Source: Musa acuminata AAA Group (taxonomy: Eukaryota; Streptophyta; Magnoliopsida; Zingiberales; Musaceae). Taken from it: a DNA stretch of 64,000 bases. The position numbers and the translations under genes were made by a program. The notes under the pieces were generated by a model. The model was not told the DNA's origin. It saw only the letters and a list, made by a program, of their open reading frames with translations, and made no database searches. The stretch lies in the NCBI RefSeq assembly GCF_036884655.1, contig NC_088354.1, positions 12,716,001 through 12,780,000 of the forward strand, read 5' to 3'. This document shows, piece after piece, positions 51,201-60,888 of the stretch (position 1 is the stretch's first letter; each line of letters begins with the position of its first letter).

Positions 51201-51213
51201 TAAAGAAGTTTAG
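40537..51213 (+). CDS. BASS4: BASS4-type plastid sodium/metabolite cotransporter, 14 exons
   Basis: Membrane transporter of the bile acid:sodium symporter (SBF-like) family, predicted in the chloroplast envelope; the substrate is unknown. Exons: 40537-40749, 40996-41101, 41587-41694, 41776-41843, 43654-43732, 43854-43912, 44004-44072, 44883-44996, 45896-45917, 46879-46946, 49107-49192, 50168-50297, 50954-51055 and 51139-51213. All are in phase and give 432 residues, close to the Arabidopsis length as I remember it. Exon 1 encodes a Ser/Arg/Pro-rich transit peptide. Conserved blocks include ALGLVNPTPGCLAHK, AFCCMPTTLSSGVALTQ, GGNSALALAMTVLSNLLGI, SRSRSLLLTVKP, QKTLPVLVAVVEQL and LVLPCVALHINQIIIDSFLVN. 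Exon 9 is only 22 nt. Intron 10 carries a Pack-MULE and intron 11 a SINE. An LrgB/PLGG1 identity was considered and dropped because these blocks fit BASS4. Confidence 0.92.
42231..42297. repeat. (TA)n microsatellite in BASS4 intron 4
   Basis: A TA run of about 60 bp. Flanking text recurs: GCAGGATTTTGAACCA near 42145 and GCAGGGTTTTGAACCA near 42518, and AAATATCTGAAATAAGATGAG near 42341 and its variant near 42708. This indicates a local duplication of about 370 bp around the microsatellite. Confidence 0.85.
43318..43515 (+). repeat. Tandem duplication, 99-bp period, in BASS4 intron 4
   Basis: Two nearly identical adjacent copies (ATCACAACTCTGTAGTCATG in both), about 140 bp upstream of the exon 5 acceptor. 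Few differences suggest a recent event. Confidence 0.9.
45896..45917 (+). other. BASS4: 22-nt microexon of BASS4 (exon 9)
   Basis: TATTTGCAG acceptor, seven codons plus one base (VIRDSSK then A), GTGAGT donor. It completes phase with exon 10 (AGT codon, SVAEYVDRN) and gives the conserved IGKVIRDSSKSVAEYVD stretch between the two halves of the transporter. Confidence 0.85.
47609..48874 (+). mobile_element. Pack-MULE carrying an L-lactate dehydrogenase fragment
   Basis: 1,266 bp in BASS4 intron 10. The ends are inverted: GGGGTAACTACAGATTG on the left, and the complement of the right end reads GGGCTAACTACAGATTG. Similarity between the two ends continues inward for about 200 bp closely and to roughly 390 bp with gaps, the long terminal inverted repeats of Mutator-like elements. 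It is flanked by gaaagatat (47600-47608) and gaaagatac (48875-48883), a 9-bp target duplication with one change, which is diagnostic. No transposase; the centre is captured host gene sequence. Confidence 0.88.
48039..48475 (+). pseudogene. LDH: Captured L-lactate dehydrogenase 5' fragment
   Basis: Begins with MKKVSSLSE, the usual plant LDH N-terminus, then the Rossmann motif ISVIGAGNMGMAISQTIL, LALVDAKPGKLQGEMLDL, and after an in-frame TAG and a frame change ICIITAGARQISREIRLNLL and NLALLKEIVP. The match to LDH fades near 48475, in the right inverted repeat. Only about the first 140 residues of a protein of about 350 are represented. The stop, the frameshift and the missing catalytic half make it non-functional as an enzyme. 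Confidence 0.85.
49530..49719 (+). mobile_element. tRNA-derived SINE in BASS4 intron 11
   Basis: The insert (about 49549-49700) contains the SINE signature GATTGCTCCTTTGCAATCTG, a B-box-like GGTTTGAGTCG, and a body ending GGCCGAAGCCTCATGCACTA, as in Au-type plant SINEs. It is flanked by tatgtctaagacccttgta (49530-49548) and tatgtctaagacctttgta (49701-49719), a 19-bp direct repeat with one difference, the target-site duplication. The A box is weak. Confidence 0.82.
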
Positions 51214-51490
51214 AGCCTTCACAACCTCCCTCTCCACAAATTGAACCAAATTGCGAACCTTCTTTGGATCTTCTAAATTTGTTAGCTCATACTTAACCTG
51301 AGATCAAAGAACTATGATTGTACCACGATACTGCTGCAGACTGTCTCATGATCTCTAAGAATAATCAATTTTGGAGACAGGACTAGATATAACAACTGTG
51401 ACATTTGTTTGCTACGGAGTGAAGTTTGAAGAGAAACTGTTCAGCAACTACATTCGAAGCTGTCGTGTTAAATACAGCGATCGCTTATCT

Positions 51491-53557
51491 TCACCAGTAG
51501 TCATTGCAGGAACACGTCCCATTCTTAAAGTGATGAAACCGGTTCCTATCCCTGACTATAATCACCCTATCAAACAACTTAGGTATCAGCTTGGCTGCTT
51601 CATGGCAGTCACTGCATATTCTGAGGTTCTTCACCACTCGAATCGGCTCCTTCTCCCTCGTGCTCATAATCCCAAAAGCAATTGCAATCTTCTCGCTATG
51701 ATACATCACTGCACTCTCCTTCTCCTCGTCCTCTATGTCATGGTGCACACAATCTGTACTCGGTCGATACCCGAGCTTCCTCAGTTCCTTCTCAATTCCA
51801 ACCATAAAAGCATAGATCTCCTCGTACTGCGGGTGCGACTCATCACCAACCAAGAACTCATGAATCATGTTGTTCACCTCGATCGAACTACAGCCGGGCA
51901 CTTTACGCACCCCGCTTCTCAACATCATACTCCTGCATCTCTCCACATCATCCCAACGATTCGAAGACGCGTATATGTTCGACAGAAAGACATAGTTAGC
52001 CCCATCATTTGGATCCAACTCCATCAGGCGTTGGGTTACCTTCTCGCTTACCTCACTGTCCTTGTGAATATGACATGCACGAAGCAGACTTCCCCAGACT
52101 ATGGCATTAGGTCGAACAGGCATCGTCTCCAAAAGATGTAATACCTCTTCGAGAAAGCCAGCCCGGCCGAGAAGGTCTACCATGCAGCCATAATGTTCGA
52201 TCTTGGGCTCTACTCCATATAGATCAAGCATCTGAGAGAAATATTTCTTCCCTTGGGTCACTAACCCTGAATGACTGCACGCTGACAAGAGCCCAACAAA
52301 TGTGACTCCATCCGGTTTAATCCTCTCCATCTTTTCCATCTCATGAAACACTGCGACAGCTCGGTCACCATAACCATTCATCCCCAGTCCTGCAATGACG
52401 GAATTCCAGCAGAAGATGTTCCTGGTAGGCATCCCACGGAAGGCTTCGAGAGCAGTTTCCACGGATCCACACTTGAAGTACATATCTATGAGTGCGTTGC
52501 CCAAGACAACGTCCATCTTCAATTGGTGATTCCGGATGTATGCGTGAATCCATCTGCCCATGTTGAGAGCACCCAAGTGTGCGCAGGCCGAGAGCAGGCT
52601 GGCCATAGTTACCTCGGTAGGCCTCACATTCTCCATCTGCATCGACCGGAACATGGAAACCGCAGTGCCGAACTCCCTGCGATGCAAATACCCGGAGATC
52701 ATAGTGTTCCATGACACCGAGTTCTTCGCCAACCCCAACCGGTCGAACAGTTCGCGAGCCCTCGCCAGTTGCCCCATCTTGCAGTACCCATCGATCATCG
52801 CATTCCACGAGACGACGTCCTTGATCGGATTCCGATCGAATATCTCGCGCGCGGAGTCGAGGTCGTTCAGCTTGCAGTAGCAAGTGATCATGGAGTTCCA
52901 GGACGCCGAGCTCCGGGTTGGCATCTGCTCGAAGAGTCTCCGCGCGTCCTCCACGCGCCCGTGGCAGCTCAGCGCCGCGATCATCGCATTGCAGGCGATC
53001 ACGTCTCGCTCGGGAATTCCGGCGAACACCTGCTCTGCAGCGCGCAAGCAGCCGCACTTGGAGTACAAGATGAGCAATCCGGTCATCAGAATCCGGTCAG
53101 ACGCGAGACCCAGGATAAGACTTTGGCAGTGGACTGCGCGGGCGACATCGAAAGCCTCGGGGATGGCAGCGCAGAAGCGAAGCAACAGCACGAAGGTGGC
53201 CCTGTCGGGGAGGACGCCTTCCCGGGCCATGGCGCGGTAAAGGAGGAGGACGGAACGGGCGTCGGGGTCGGAGTGGGCGGAGGAGCGGACGAGGTGGCTC
53301 CATAGGGACGAGGGGTCGCAGCCGGGGAAATGGCGGAGGAGGAGCGAGGTGCGGGAGAGGGCGTGAGAGGGGGCGAAGCGGGAGAGGAACGCGGGGAGCA
53401 GGCGATGGTGGGATCGGAGAGTGGGGTTGGCGAAGAGCTGGGCTTGGATTTGGAGGAAATGTTTTGGCGATAGAGATGGAGAGCTTCGGAGGCGGTGGAG
53501 GAGGTGGTCGAGCGAGACCGCGGGCCGCAGGTGTCCTACAGAAGCATTAGTGATCAT
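51491..53557 (-). CDS. PLS-class pentatricopeptide repeat protein with DYW domain
   Basis: 688 residues, intronless, as usual for this class. After an N-terminal leader, repeats run from about residue 85 to 535 with typical units (ACNAMIAALSCHGRVEDARRLF, SWNSMITCYCKLNDLDSARE, SWNAMIDGYCKMGQLARARE). E and E+ motifs follow (VWGSLLRACHIHKD, GCSSIEVNNMIHEFLVGD), then a complete DYW domain with the HSEK zinc/catalytic motif, CSDCH, and the terminal CSCNDYW. Such proteins bind organelle RNA base by base; the DYW domain is the cytidine deaminase used for C-to-U editing. The organelle and target cannot be read here. Its stop lies 277 bp from the convergent BASS4 stop. Long opposite-strand frames are GC by-products. 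Confidence 0.95.
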   Translation of the reverse strand: MITNASVGHLRPAVSLDHLLHRLRSSPSLSPKHFLQIQAQLFANPTLRSHHRLLPAFLSRFAPSHALSRTSLLLRHFPGCDPSSLWSHLVRSSAHSDPDARSVLLLYRAMAREGVLPDRATFVLLLRFCAAIPEAFDVARAVHCQSLILGLASDRILMTGLLILYSKCGCLRAAEQVFAGIPERDVIACNAMIAALSCHGRVEDARRLFEQMPTRSSASWNSMITCYCKLNDLDSAREIFDRNPIKDVVSWNAMIDGYCKMGQLARARELFDRLGLAKNSVSWNTMISGYLHRREFGTAVSMFRSMQMENVRPTEVTMASLLSACAHLGALNMGRWIHAYIRNHQLKMDVVLGNALIDMYFKCGSVETALEAFRGMPTRNIFCWNSVIAGLGMNGYGDRAVAVFHEMEKMERIKPDGVTFVGLLSACSHSGLVTQGKKYFSQMLDLYGVEPKIEHYGCMVDLLGRAGFLEEVLHLLETMPVRPNAIVWGSLLRACHIHKDSEVSEKVTQRLMELDPNDGANYVFLSNIYASSNRWDDVERCRSMMLRSGVRKVPGCSSIEVNNMIHEFLVGDESHPQYEEIYAFMVGIEKELRKLGYRPSTDCVHHDIEDEEKESAVMYHSEKIAIAFGIMSTREKEPIRVVKNLRICSDCHEAAKLIPKLFDRVIIVRDRNRFHHFKNGTCSCNDYW

Positions 53558-54027
53558 CGAGGTGACTTCAGCTTCGGTGGCAGCGTTGTGAATAGTTAGC
53601 CACGAAATAATTATAACTATGATTTTAAATTTATATAAAATAAATAATTATTTTTTAAAATATATAAAATAAATCTAATGGGTTAAAAGAGTTATATCCC
53701 CTTTTCTCCTTACATCAAATGATATCGGATGGACGTAAATAATTATTATCGGATGAGCTTCTCAAACCATTTCACATACGCTTAAACTTAATTTCATCCA
53801 AAATTATCAACTAATAGAAGAAAAAACAAGGCTACGTCGACAAAACCTATCAACTAACACCACTAAACGCCAAGATAGCATATGGTAGGGTTGACAGTGG
53901 TGTCATACTATTATCTGACTCAGATACTGTCATGGGAGAATCTTAAGCTAATCATAACTATAAGCTCAGAATTGCAAGTGTCGTAGGGAAGAGTAGTTTG
54001 CCATGGCGAGAGAGGAAGCAGCCAGAG
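53558..54027. other. Spacer between PPR and ZF-HD genes
   Basis: AT-rich; holds the PPR gene promoter on one side and the ZF-HD 3' region on the other. No TATA box or element could be assigned with confidence. Confidence 0.5.
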
Positions 54028-54762
54028 TCATTGAAGCAGGGGAGGGCTCTTCTTGGCCAAGTGGTGCTTGTTGTTGTGCATCCACACCTTGAGGACTCTC
54101 CTTCTGACTCCAATCTCCTGGCAGAGTTGCTGCACCGCACTCTCCTCCTGCTTCTGAAGCCTCCAGCCGACCTTCTCAGCGAAGCACAGCATCTTCTCCT
54201 TCTGCTCCGGTGTGAACTTGGTCCTCAGCCTCTTCTTCACCAGAATCGGCCTTGCCATCTCGTCCCCCACCCCCTCCATCTCGTCGGACTCGGATGTCTG
54301 CATGGCCCCCGGGGGCATGATCATGTGAGGCAGCGGGCGTGGAACGAGGCCGAACGCGTCTGCCCCGGATAACAGGAGGCCTCTCTGGTTCATGGCGTTC
54401 CTCGCCGTGAGGGGGTGGTAGCAGCCCCACGAGGACTCGCCTTCTGTTTCTTTCCTGTGGAAGTTTCTGTGACACCCGCAGGCTGAGCACTTCAAGGCCT
54501 CCAGAGTCCCCTCCTCGCCGCCGGGCATGAACTCACCACAGCCATCGGTGGCGTTGCCGCCAATGGAGGCCGCGTGGTTCTTGAGGCACTCCCTGTACTT
54601 CACCCCCAACCTTTTCTTGGTGCTGTACGGATAGGGGTTGTGATGGTGGTGGTAGTCTACTATGGTGGCCGTGGCGAGGGGAGGAGGAGGTCCACTGGAA
54701 GAGATGTCATGGGTGTTCTTTATTGGGATTGGGATCTCTCCTTCATGACCTGAAAGATCCAT
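54028..54762 (-). CDS. ZHD: Zinc-finger homeodomain transcription factor
   Basis: 244 residues, intronless, as in the plant ZHD family. The ZF-HD dimerisation finger is at about 53-104 ([46 protein letters not shown]) with the conserved Cys/His set. The homeodomain is at about 176-238 ([16 protein letters not shown], recognition helix [17 protein letters not shown]). A His-rich run lies at residues 38-41. The protein acts in the nucleus as homo- or heterodimers; family members regulate floral and stress genes and can be blocked by MINI ZINC FINGER peptides. The start [10 protein letters not shown] fits the family. A TATA-like CTATAAAC on the minus strand (55137-55144) would give a 5' UTR of about 350 nt, possibly spliced. 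Confidence 0.95.
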   Translation of the reverse strand: MDLSGHEGEIPIPIKNTHDISSSGPPPPLATATIVDYHHHHNPYPYSTKKRLGVKYRECLKNHAASIGGNATDGCGEFMPGGEEGTLEALKCSACGCHRNFHRKETEGESSWGCYHPLTARNAMNQRGLLLSGADAFGLVPRPLPHMIMPPGAMQTSESDEMEGVGDEMARPILVKKRLRTKFTPEQKEKMLCFAEKVGWRLQKQEESAVQQLCQEIGVRRRVLKVWMHNNKHHLAKKSPPLLQ

Positions 54763-55136
54763 TGTCTCTCAATCTTTCAGCTTTCTCTTCCCCTTCTTTT
54801 AACTCTTCTTTCTTCGGCCTGAACACCAAAGCAAAAGATCAAGAACAAGGACAAGAAGAAGTTTGGATCAAACCACCTTAAAAGACTAAAGCATCAGAGA
54901 AACTTCTCCACCACACTCCTAAGTTTCCAATTCCAATTTCTGTCACAGAGTACAACACAAGAATTAAACAAAACATAGATACAGAACAGTGCAAAAGACT
55001 ACATAAACCCACCACCCTTCCCTCCTGTAAACTGACGAGATATGAACAGGCCAATTGGAACTCCCTGTTGGTATTGTTCATGAGAAGCTTCACAAGAAGA
55101 GCTTGGAAGCTGTGGCTGTGTGAGGCTAAGCAAGTG

Positions 55137-55144
55137 GTTTATAG
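55137..55144 (-). promoter_or_regulatory. Possible TATA box of the ZF-HD gene
   Basis: CTATAAAC on the minus strand about 375 bp upstream of the start codon, followed in transcription direction by a leader-like sequence. A (GA)n tract lies further upstream (55318-55372). Confidence 0.35.
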
Positions 55145-55317
55145 CAGTAGTGAGGGAGCAGAAAGGCTGGCAAAAGATAAAGAGGGAGGAGAAATCTTAC
55201 AGTACAAAGTGGAACACAAGAAGAATTTTAGAAGGTTATGACCCAACAAAAGTAAAGCATGGGATGTTTGCTTCGCTTGCAGTACCAGGAATCAAGCTTA
55301 TGCTACAGAAGACAGAT

Positions 55318-55372
55318 GGAGAGAGAGAGAGTGAGAGAGAGAGAGAGAGAGTGTGAGAGAGAGAGAGAGAGG
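55318..55372. repeat. (GA)n microsatellite
   Basis: A GAGAGA run with a few T interruptions, about 200 bp upstream of the possible ZF-HD TATA box. GA repeats are common in plant core promoter regions. Confidence 0.9.
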
Positions 55373-55379
55373 GAAGGAG

Positions 55380-58120
55380 AACCAAAACACCCCCATGACA
55401 AATTAAAATGACAAGACCTTGGTCACATTCAAGTCCTGCATTCAAAAAGTACAGGAAAAAGACAGACCCTTGTCTCAAATTCAGTGGACCAGAATGCTCA
55501 GAATAGGTCATCATTCAATATCTCATAGGTCCTATTCCATTTAATTTGAAGTCCTTGCCTTGAGTGAGTTGCTTGCATGCTTGCCATCAAAATAGATGAC
55601 TCTGTTTCACTTAATCTTTGAAAGTTGGTCTCAGGTACCTTTGAACATACTGCAAAAGAGTTGTCAACCTCACCCTGATTCCATGTGAGAATGCAGGAAG
55701 AGACTTGCAGCAATGGACATTGGTGGAGAACAGTAGCTGAATTCTACGATGACTCTTAAGACACATCATTTTATCTCCTGGAACTGAAGGAATGTTCTCA
55801 GTCATATGATCTGTGTAAGATTAGATTTCTTATCCCACAATGCCTTTATGTTGCTGTACACATAGTCCCTTAAGAACCAGAGTGGCATTACATTCGATAG
55901 AACGTCTCTTTACCATTTGGGTAAAGGATTTGTGAGCTTACATGTATGAGAAAGACCAAAGTTGAACTTGGTTTTAGTCACCACAAGTATCATTTCAAAT
56001 GTATTGTTCTATCCCTCCACCAGCCACAAAAAAATTGTGAATCCCTGACATGAATAGCAGAAGCTTGCAATTATTTTCATCAAGAAAGCTATGTGTTCTC
56101 TCCCCAAGCATGAAGTTCTCTGCCACAAGCCATGATTTCAGCTCAAACCTACCTCAAGCACTCTCCCATTTCCTCCTTTTTCACCCTCTGCAATGAGTCA
56201 AGTAGTGTACTGGGTTTCCTTGGATTGTAATCTTCCCACCACCAACTGGTTCACTACCTCACCTTGATGGATTGACAGACAAAACTATTCCTCCATTCCT
56301 ACTCATTGTTCTTATTGGCTATATGAGCTGCTATGAAATCATTCAAACCCAACTTTATGCTGTGCAAACAACATAAAAATGGAGTTCCAGTGTCCTTTGA
56401 AGGCTTCCAGGAATGGCAATGCAATGACTGCAATCATAAATCACTTTCTTAAAATAAATTCTTCATGCAAGCTTAACTAAAACTATAAGTTTAGTTCTAA
56501 GGGTGATAATGTTACAGTTTTTATTTTGTATTTTTCTTATTTATTTGTTTATTATATTATATTATTTAATTATGTCTGTGTTTTTTTCCTTGGACCAATT
56601 TTGATATTTTCTTGTTACCATTATATCATATCCATTTAATTTGTTATTAATCCAAACTATTATGGGTTACTTTTTTTGAATGCAATCAACACATGTCTTA
56701 TTTTCTCTAGTAAATGTCTTATTTACTTCATTTTTTTTGAGTTATTAGACATTCATGTATAGGGTTCGAATGAAGATCAAAGAAAATTGCATTTTAAATC
56801 GACACCATCTAAACCAAAACTGTCGTTTGGATGAGTAAGAAAAAATATAAATGTAGAGAAGAAATAAATGTTACAGAAAACAGTAAAATTTGGGTCAGCC
56901 AAACACATCTTTGGTCATATGAAATGGACTATCTTTCCGATCAATACATTGTTTACAGGGAAAAAGAATAAGAAGAACAAAACCTCGCAGAAAGGAAGTA
57001 AAAGCTGAAGGGAATGTCTGCAACTTTTGCAGCAGATCGCTGTTGGCAACATCTCGAGTTGCTTCCGTTCCATCCATCGGAATGCCGAAACACTTCGACA
57101 GCGCCACGTCTCATCCAAAGTACAAAAGGCTTCGAAGCGTGTACAGTGTGAGGAAGGCTAAGAGATAGCGATCATTGCAGTTGGCTGCAACAGCAACAAA
57201 ATTAACATACGGGTACAGATGATTACACACCTCTCTCTCTCTCTCTCTCTCTCTCTCTAGAAGAAGAAGAAGAAGAAGTTTGCCACTTTAGGAGACCAAA
57301 GGATGAGAGAGGATGGATATTGCTTCAGCTACAGGTCCGCCTCAAAGTAAATGACCATGAGGTTTTCATGACAAGTACATAAATCACAATAAAAATCACT
57401 CATTGTATGAGGAGCAGGTTGTGATCTACTATATATTTAGATTAATCTCCAGTCTATATCTATACAAGGATAGTATTTTTCCTTTATTCTTGATTATATT
57501 TAATTTTTCTTCTCTTTTTGGATCACATGAATAATAGAAAAAAATGACTTCATGTCTTATTAGTACAATATTTCATCTAAATTCTCATATGATCATCGAT
57601 ATGACACCTGACATCAATTATAACATCAATCGACTCCTCATGATCGACTAATAATCGATAAGCTTATGAAATTATTTTTACTTAATCTCGATGGTTATTA
57701 ATATCTTTTTATAAAAAAGATTCTAAATAGGATAGACCCTCAAAATCTTATATATTTTTTCTTAATTTTAATTTAAACATCATAAAAAAAATATATTTGA
57801 TGGACTATAATAATAATAAAGGTTAATTTCGAACCATGACACCTTAAATAAACATATCGGATCGATAAACACAAATAATTTAAGATACATCTAAAGGATA
57901 AAATTGCAATCTAGATTGGTCAATCATCAATGCATGGACCACTGCCTGTCTGTCATGCTCCAAAACAAAGAAGAATTGTCCTCATGTGAAGATAAGTCGA
58001 TCATTAATTGACGGGCCACCAATCAAAATCGTCCATCCCCGAGCGTCAATGGATTATGATTCACGTATCCGTCAGATTGTTTGAAGCCACAAACCATCCG
58101 TCATATATCAATTGACAGAT
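55380..58120. other. Intergenic spacer, no gene recognised
   Basis: AT-rich, with a (CT)n tract followed by GAA repeats at 57231-57277. Overlapping minus-strand frames at 56.9-57.1 kb (67-70 residues) have no family resemblance and are not called. Confidence 0.5.
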
Positions 58121-58124
58121 TCGC

Positions 58125-58240
58125 AAATCCGACCCGGTCGGGTCGGGTTTAGCCAGTGCATAACGGGTTTCGGGTTTAAATCCGACCCGGTCGGGTCGGG
58201 TTTAGCCGGTGCATAACGGGTTTCGTGTTTAAATCCGACC
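58125..58240 (+). repeat. 53-bp tandem repeat, two units plus a partial third
   Basis: The unit starts AAATCCGACCCGGTCGGGTC and recurs at 58178 and 58231. Units differ at a few positions. The inner GACCCGGTCGGGTC is a near-palindrome. It abuts the PPR fragment. Confidence 0.92.
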
Positions 58241-58246
58241 ACCACC

Positions 58247-58575
58247 GCGCGCTCTCCCAATCACACCCCGCGTCGTCCGCTTCTCGCGCCTCGCTCGTCC
58301 TCGTCCCTATGGAACCGCCTGGTTCGCTCCTCTCCCTCTACCGCGCGATGGCCAGCGAAGGCGTCCTTCCCGACACGGCCACTTTCGCGCTTCTGCTCCG
58401 CTGCTCTCTCCCGACGCTTCCAGTGTCGCCCGTGCCATCCATTGCCAAATCTTTACATTGAGTCTCGCTTCCGACCGGATTGCTCAGGTACTAGTCCAAG
58501 TGCGGCCGCTTGCTCCACGCGGAACAGGTGTTCGGCGGAATGCCTGAGGGAGATGTGATAGCCTACGGTTGGATG
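58247..58575 (+). pseudogene. Broken inverted partial copy of the PPR gene
   Basis: Matches codons of about residues 68-190 of the PPR gene at 51.5-53.6 kb, in opposite orientation: SLWNRLVRSS in one frame, then LYRAMASEGVLPDTATFALLLRC in another, then DNA such as CCAAGTGCGG and GAACAGGTGTTCGGCGGAAT. Frameshifts and deletions break the frame. One deletion falls between GACCGGATT direct repeats of the intact gene, consistent with slippage. No start, repeats array or DYW domain, so it is dead. Confidence 0.82.
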
Positions 58576-58882
58576 CCTCGAGACTCGTCGAGCAAGAAAA
58601 GAGGATGGATGTTAAATGGATCTGATAACCGAAACCCACATCCGAATCCTTCTCGAGATTCGGGTACTCAGATATGAACCGATCCTTCGACCCAATATAT
58701 ACAAACCCGAATACCAAATCTTGCGTTTCTTTAGCGGAGTCGGGGATGGATCGTGGATCCAATAAGGCGAACAGGCTCCGGTGCAATGTGTCTTCTAGAA
58801 AATTTTTGACTCCATTGGTTCGGCTGCGATTAAGAAGATGCGGACGGTCCATATTGATTTGTTTGGTCCGATCATAAACGTA

Positions 58883-59190
58883 CACGTCAAGAAAACCATT
58901 GTTTATGGAGAACCACCAGTCCTCTCCGTGTCTCTCTCTCGGACACGTCAAGAAAACCATTGTTTATCGAGAACCACCAAGCCTCTTCGTCTCTCTCTCT
59001 CTCTCTCTCTCTCTGGAGTTGACTTTGGTGCTGCATCCACCATCTCAGTTCTCAGCAATTGCTCTCTCTCGGACACGTCAAGAAAACCATTGTTTATCGA
59101 GAACCACCAGTCGTCTTCGTCTCTCTCTCTCTCTCTCTGGAGTTGACTTTGGTGCTGCATCCACCATCTCAGTTCTCAGCAGTTGCAGAA
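58883..59190 (+). repeat. Duplicated leader upstream of the OPR exon
   Basis: CACGTCAAGAAAACCATTGT occurs at 58883, 58944 and 59074. A unit of about 130 bp that also includes a (CT)n tract and GGAGTTGACTTTGGTGCTGC occurs twice in full. The last copy runs into the OPR start codon, so the duplicated sequence is probably promoter or 5' UTR. Confidence 0.88.
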
Positions 59191-59255
59191 ATGGCCGCTG
59201 CCACTGATCCTCTTCTGACTCCTCACAAGATGGGAAAGTTCCATTTATCTCACAG
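59191..59255 (+). CDS. OPR: 12-oxophytodienoate reductase exon 1 (rest not in window)
   Basis: ATG followed by MAAATDPLLTPHKMGKFHLSH plus two bases, ending at a GTAATT donor. The PLLTP-KMGKF-LSHR text is the start of plant OPRs (old yellow enzyme family, FMN-dependent; OPR3-type act in jasmonate synthesis, others on further enones). The exon ends in phase 2 and would continue with the conserved VVLAPLTR block, which is absent from 59256-64000. Either intron 1 is over 4.7 kb because a copia array sits in it, or the gene is cut off. The subfamily cannot be judged from 21 residues. Confidence 0.75.
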
Positions 59256-59659
59256 GTAATTTAGGGACGTAGGCATGACTTCTTCTATCTGTAAACTCTG
59301 TTGATCTCGTGTTTGGATTTGCTGGTTGATTTTGGTTTATGTGTTGTGTTCTCTTTAATTTGTTTCAAATTCGTCAGTCAATATTGTTCATAGAAATACC
59401 AAGAACTTTTGGAACTAGTTGATGAATCCAAGTATCAATTTTTTTATTTTTTATTCTCATAGTTTTGAGACTTATTGATGGAACTTTTGCTATTATTGCG
59501 GCTGCGACAACGACGGCTGTAATAGAGAAGAAAGCTGTAGCAATAGAAAAAGCTATAGCAATGCTATCACAGAGGAATAAGCTATAGCAGAGGAATAAGC
59601 TGCAGTAGAGGAGGATGTTGCAACATAGGAGAAAGTTGAGGAGAGGTGGCAGATGAGAA
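59256..59659. other. Putative OPR intron 1, left part
   Basis: AT-rich intron-like sequence followed by short purine repeats (AATAAGCTATAGCAGAGG near 59575) up to the LTR at 59660. No exon seen. Confidence 0.5.
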
Positions 59660-60055
59660 TGTTAGTTTGGCAAGTCTCATAGTCCCACATCGGGAAAATT
59701 AGGCTTGTTATCTCCTATTGGAACTATAAATAAGGGTCTGGGCTTTGAAGTCAGATACACCACAAGAGGCACCATAAAAAAAACCTAAGTGTTTGCTTTG
59801 GGTTTAAGTCCTCACTCAATTAAATAGTTTGAGCTTATACTTTGGGTTTTTTCTTGTTTAGTATTTTCGGGCTTTGGGTTTTTTCTTTCTTTTATAGTAG
59901 TGATTTGCTCATCTTTCGTCCGTGGATGTAGGTCAAGGTTAATTGACCAAACCACGTAAATATGGTGTTCTTATCGCTTTTATCTTTTCGCTTTATTATC
60001 TTTGTTGGGTTGCCAAAATTACCCTTTGGTAAATTTCCTGGGGCTAGCTCTAACA
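59660..60055 (+). repeat. Copia LTR 1
   Basis: 396 bp, TG...CA ends, with a TATA-like CTATAAATAAGG at about 59726. Its left flank is AGATGAGAA; the matching target duplication would lie beyond the window if the array is one insertion. Confidence 0.88.
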
Positions 60056-60095
60056 AACTGGTATCAGAGCCTGGTTTCGGGATCTTTTGGCAACG

Positions 60096-60888
60096 ATGAC
60101 AATAATAAAGATTGTTGTCGAGAAATTCGATAAAAATGTCAACTTCGGCATGTGGCAACTCAAGATTGAAGTCATTCTGATTCAAAACGGAGTTGATTTG
60201 GCACTATAGGGAGTTGAGAACATTCCAGATGGTACGTCAAAGGAAGATCTTGCGGGTATAGATAAAAAGGCCCGATACAATATTATTCTAAATCTCTCTG
60301 ACGAGGCTTTACGGGAGGTAGCTACGGAGACTACGGCTAAGAGCATGTGGGACAAGATTAAAGCCTTGTATATGAAGAGGATAGTGAAGAATCGTCTCTA
60401 CTTGAAGCAGAGTTTGCATATGCTTCGGATGACTGAAGGTACATCTATACTTTCACATCTTAATAAATTTGATTCCTTGGTTATAGATTTGGAAAATATA
60501 GATGCAAAAATTGATGATGGGGATAAAGCCCTATTACTTTTGTGTTCTCTTCCCCAATCTTTTAAGCATTTCCGTGATACTATGATTTATGAAAAGTAAC
60601 AATTTCATATCAGGAAATTAAATCTGTACTAAAATCTAAAGAGCAGATAGACAGGGATATCACTAGGGAAAGTAGAGAGAATCAGGCTGAATGTTTGATT
60701 GTTAGGGGGAGAACAGATAAAAGTGAATTTGATAGTAGTAAATCTAAATCTAGATATAAATCCAGATATAGAAATTTTGAGTGCAGATATTATCATAAAA
60801 TGGGACACATTAAGGCTGATTATTTTAAATTAAAAAATAAATTAAAGTAAAAGGAAAAAATTGTTGAGAAAACTATTGAATCCGCTTA
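60096..60888 (+). pseudogene. Copia gag, copy 1
   Basis: UBN2-type gag region (VEKFDKNVNFGMWQLKIEV, later SLHMLRMTEGTSILSHL). An in-frame TAG occurs near residue 37 and a frameshift after MIYEK near 60597. The zinc knuckle has lost its second and fourth cysteines (both Tyr), so RNA binding would fail. Confidence 0.85.

Noticed and set aside
40537..51213. LrgB/PLGG1 glycolate-glycerate transporter as identity for this gene
   Set aside because: Length, the CCMPTTLSSGVALTQ block and the absence of an LrgA-like half fit BASS4 instead.
51371..52141. 256-residue plus-strand frame antisense to the PPR gene
   Set aside because: Lies opposite the DYW-domain coding region and shows no domain of its own.
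58484..58960. 158-residue minus-strand frame
   Set aside because: Spans the PPR relic and the duplicated OPR leader; no consistent family match.
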